Positions 61,632 to 64,000 of a DNA stretch of 64,000 bases are shown here, piece by piece. How positions within the stretch are numbered: position 1 is the stretch's first letter; the number at the start of each line of letters is the position of its first letter. Source of the stretch: Ardenticatenaceae bacterium (GTDB lineage: Bacteria; Chloroflexota; Anaerolineae; Promineifilales; Promineifilaceae); contig JACKCC010000013.1 in assembly GCA_020634245.1 (NCBI GenBank), forward strand, positions 124,001 through 188,000, in the 5' to 3' direction. The notes beneath the pieces were generated by a model. The model searched no databases, was not told the origin of the DNA, and saw only the letters and a program-made list of their open reading frames with translations. The position numbers and the translations under genes were made by a program.

Positions 61632-62744
61632 ATGCCCCGTATTCAAGAATTGGAAATCTATCACAATCGCCTACCAAGAGGCCCATTAAACGCCATCACC
61701 GATGTACCCGGCGTTGCTGTAGGCCATGAAACACTCATCACCGGCAACGGAACCTGGCAGCCGGGACGTGGCCCATTTCGCACCGGCGTTACCGTCGTTT
61801 TGCCCCATCAAGACAATTTGTATGCTGAAAAAGTACCGGCCGCCGTCCATACTATTAATGGATTCGGCAAGGTGACGGGATTTGAACAGGTGCGGGAATT
61901 GGGCCGCCTGGAAACGCCTATCGCTTTAACGGGAACGCTCAATGTGCCGCGCGTAGCCGATGCCTTGATCAGTCTGGCCATCGAACAAAATCCGCACATT
62001 GGGGTTGGTTTTGCCGAAACCGGACGTAAAGGATATGCCAGTGTAAATCCGGTTGTCGGAGAAACGAGTGATGGGTTTTTGAGTGATATTCAAGCCCGGC
62101 CAATTGGCGAAAATGAGGTGCGCACGGCCGTTTCCCAAGCTACCACCGGCCCCGTGTCAGAAGGTGTCGTCGGGGCCGGTACAGGAACCAGCTGCTTTGG
62201 CTGGAAAGGGGGTATCGGCACAGCCAGCCGGGTTTTGCCAGTCCAAAATGGCAGCTTCACCATTGGCGCACTGGTGCAAAGCAACTATGGCAGCCCGGAA
62301 GAATTAACGATTGCCGGCGTTCCGGTAGGGCAGCACATTCAGCCGCCGCAGCAAGCAAAACGAGCCGAAGATGGTTCGATTATGATTGTACTGGCAACCA
62401 ATGCCCCGCTGAACGGCCGTCAACTGGGCCGATTATGCCGCCGGGCCGCGTTTGGCCTGGCGCGCACGGGCAGCACCTGTCATGGTGGCAGCGGCGATTT
62501 TGTGATTGCATTCAGCACTGCCTACCGGCTGCCAGACCAGCCCAAAACATTAGTCGTGGAACGGCCGTTTCTCGACGAACAACCCATTATGAGCAGCCTG
62601 GCCCTGGCCGTGATTGAAGCAGTAGAGGAAGCCATCTACAACAGCCTGTTCATGGCCCACACCGTTGTCGGGCGGGATGGCAACACGCGCTACGCCCTGC
62701 CGGTGGATGAGGTGGTAGCGGTGATGCGGCAGTACGGCCGTTAA
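61632..62744 (+). CDS. P1 family (DmpA-type) self-processing peptidase
   Basis: 370 residues. The N-terminus NAITDVPGVAVGHETLI is typical of L-aminopeptidase/D-esterase DmpA relatives. VVGAGTGTSCFGWKGGIGTASRVLP lies in the middle. The autoprocessing site is at EDGSIMIVLATNAPL (Gly-Ser, the serine becomes the new N-terminal nucleophile). GLARTGSTCHGGSGDFVIAFSTAYRLP follows. It is probably an aminopeptidase; the substrate is unknown. A convergent gene overlaps its 3' end by four bases. Confidence 0.88.
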   Translation: MPRIQELEIYHNRLPRGPLNAITDVPGVAVGHETLITGNGTWQPGRGPFRTGVTVVLPHQDNLYAEKVPAAVHTINGFGKVTGFEQVRELGRLETPIALTGTLNVPRVADALISLAIEQNPHIGVGFAETGRKGYASVNPVVGETSDGFLSDIQARPIGENEVRTAVSQATTGPVSEGVVGAGTGTSCFGWKGGIGTASRVLPVQNGSFTIGALVQSNYGSPEELTIAGVPVGQHIQPPQQAKRAEDGSIMIVLATNAPLNGRQLGRLCRRAAFGLARTGSTCHGGSGDFVIAFSTAYRLPDQPKTLVVERPFLDEQPIMSSLALAVIEAVEEAIYNSLFMAHTVVGRDGNTRYALPVDEVVAVMRQYGR

Positions 62745-63655
62745 CTATCCAACGGCTGTCTCCCCTTGCCAAACCGCACCTGCACCAACAGCGCACCCAA
62801 AGCGGCCAGCACCAGGCCTATAATCTTTACCCCGGTCAGTGTTTCGCCCAGGAACAGCCAGGCCAGCACCGTAATCTGGATCAGCATCGTGTTGTTAATA
62901 ATACTCGATTCCATAGCCGATAACGTGCGCAGGGTGTGGTTCCAAATGGTGAAGGCAACGGCCGTATTCACCACCGCCAACCAGACCACAATCGCCCAAC
63001 TGGTCAGGGTCAACTGCGGCCACGGTTCCAGCAGCAGCCCGGCCGCCAACATCACCACCGAGCCGACCCCCATGCTCACCATCGTCACCGTCAGTGGATG
63101 TATGCGCTGCCCCCGATTGACGCCTCGCCCGGCAATGCTGGAAAGCGATGTGGCCAAAATATGCACGGCCGCAATCACATAGCCAATCCCCTGCCCGGCC
63201 GGAATCACCAGTGGATAAAAGAAAACCAGCGCCCCGGCCACAAAAACCAGCATTCCGCCCCATTGCAGCCAGGTTGGGATTTCGCGCAGTAAAGGAATAC
63301 CTAGAATGGTGACAACAACGGCCGTTGAATTCAACAGCAAACTAAACGTAATCGCCGGCAAATAAGCCAGCCCCATAAACTGCGAACCCTGCGTAATCGT
63401 GTAATAAAGCAAGCCCAACCCAATCAAATTCAGCCAGTCACGCCGCGAAAGCGCCCGCAGCGGCGTAGCATTTTGCCGCCGCCGGTAAAACGGAATCAAC
63501 GCCAGGAAAGCCAGAAAATAACGTAGCCCGGCAAACGTTACCGGCGGAATATCTTGCAACCCCAGCTTAATTAGCACCCAACTGGTCGACCAAAGAAAGG
63601 TGACCAACAAAGCCTGCCAGACAGCTTGAGCATGCGGTGAAATTCGTTTATGCAT
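62741..63655 (-). CDS. EamA/DMT-family membrane transporter
   Basis: 304 residues, ten membrane segments in two repeated halves. AVWQALLVTFLWSTSWVLIKLGLQDIPPVTFAGLRYFLAFLALIPF is the EamA signature of the first half, and VNTAVAFTIWNHTLRTLSAMESSIINNTMLIQITVLAWLFLGETLTG is that of the second. It probably exports small metabolites or amino acids; the substrate is open. Start: ATG 63655 (MHKRIS) with AGG eight bases upstream, or the earlier ATG at 63679 without a ribosome site. Confidence 0.82.
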   Translation of the reverse strand: MHKRISPHAQAVWQALLVTFLWSTSWVLIKLGLQDIPPVTFAGLRYFLAFLALIPFYRRRQNATPLRALSRRDWLNLIGLGLLYYTITQGSQFMGLAYLPAITFSLLLNSTAVVVTILGIPLLREIPTWLQWGGMLVFVAGALVFFYPLVIPAGQGIGYVIAAVHILATSLSSIAGRGVNRGQRIHPLTVTMVSMGVGSVVMLAAGLLLEPWPQLTLTSWAIVVWLAVVNTAVAFTIWNHTLRTLSAMESSIINNTMLIQITVLAWLFLGETLTGVKIIGLVLAALGALLVQVRFGKGRQPLDS

Positions 63656-63935
63656 CGTCAACCTGTTAGATTCCATCATCTAACACAAAAGTTATACCCT
63701 TTGCCAGTCAGCGCGTCATCTGACATGCTGAAGTGCTAATAGCTAAACACTAACCGCTCATTGTACGTATTATCACAATATTGATTTTAAGCGCCACACT
63801 CGCTACACTGTTTTTATAATAACAACCCTACCAAGAACCCGGAGAAACAGGCAAAACTTGCTTACGACAACCATAATCTGCCCACCGGTTCTCAGCACCG
63901 ATCACATAATCATTCTTTATACATGGAGATGAGCT

Positions 63936-64000
63936 ATGCCTACCACACAAAAGGCAATCAACCGGGCTTTCAGCGAACTGATTCAAAAACTTAACCAACA
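63936..64000 (+). CDS. Start of an unidentified gene (cut by window edge)
   Basis: Twenty-one codons are visible: ATG after GGAGATGAGCT, reading PTTQKAINRAFSELIQKL. The helical, charged start gives no family. Upstream 63656-63935 is non-coding and holds a TATAAT at about 63817 without a convincing -35. Confidence 0.6.
   Translation, partial: MPTTQKAINRAFSELIQKLNQ

Noticed and set aside
1..64000. tRNA or rRNA genes
   Set aside because: No cloverleaf with a convincing T-arm and acceptor stem and no rRNA segment was found by eye; a covariance search is needed to be sure.

Overview
The window is about 64 kb of a GC-moderate bacterial chromosome. It suggests a member of the Chloroflexota, probably Anaerolineae-like. 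That placement is an inference from gene style: large secreted CSLREA/beta-helix and DUF11-type proteins, a secreted protein ending in YLPLVLK, Ser/Thr kinases with zinc ribbons, a fused CydD-CydC transporter, and many intergenic REP families. No rRNA or tRNA gene was seen, so there is no direct taxonomic marker.

Layout. 1-9 kb: phospho-signalling genes (Pkn2-type kinase, membrane protein, FHA-winged helix regulator), a DEAD-box helicase, a YhhQ-type queuosine precursor transporter, a lipid kinase/acyltransferase pair, lysS and greA. 9.4-16.4 kb: a giant secreted beta-helix protein with 19 tandem PDAFS repeats and a clan-CD (gingipain-like) protease domain, whose 3' part is frameshifted. 16.5-20.2 kb: a frameshifted double nucleotide-cyclase/ATPase/TPR regulator. 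20.3-24.5 kb: a broken NmrA-like gene, a GbsR/MarR regulator with a perfect 18-bp palindrome, and cydAB. 24.5-30.6 kb: an SH3 protein, a REP-associated transposase (RAYT), a decayed IS and a frameshifted restriction-modification gene. 30.6-34.1 kb: small genes packed among nested repeats. 34.1-39.9 kb: a helically phased dyad array, the cydDC fusion and a membrane glycosyltransferase. 40-50 kb: kinase, scpA, VanZ, melA, a J-domain protein, a secreted glycosidase, a glycosyltransferase and an ABC exporter. 50-64 kb: a secreted DUF11-type protein, a membrane MutS-like ATPase, a racemase, a GGDEF/HD-GYP protein, a histidine kinase, a P1 peptidase and an EamA exporter.

Working together: cydAB (oxidase) and cydDC (its assembly transporter) make a complete cytochrome bd system in two loci. 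The kinase, FHA, histidine kinase and c-di-GMP genes form a signalling-rich background.

The most unusual signals are non-coding. (1) The octamer ACGGCCGT occurs about 80 times, mostly inside genes, as a HIP1-like iterated palindrome. (2) A 33-bp palindrome family of ten copies shows three compensating versions of one stem pair and brackets a RAYT gene. (3) Other REP families have entered reading frames without breaking them. (4) About eight dyads sit at roughly 21-bp spacing, the central four exactly, between an HU-like gene and cydDC. Four stretches (14.5-18.15, 19.97-20.9, 26.5-27.3 and 27.95-28.75 kb) carry dense frameshifts while conserved protein words survive; these may be uncorrected sequence rather than true decay.
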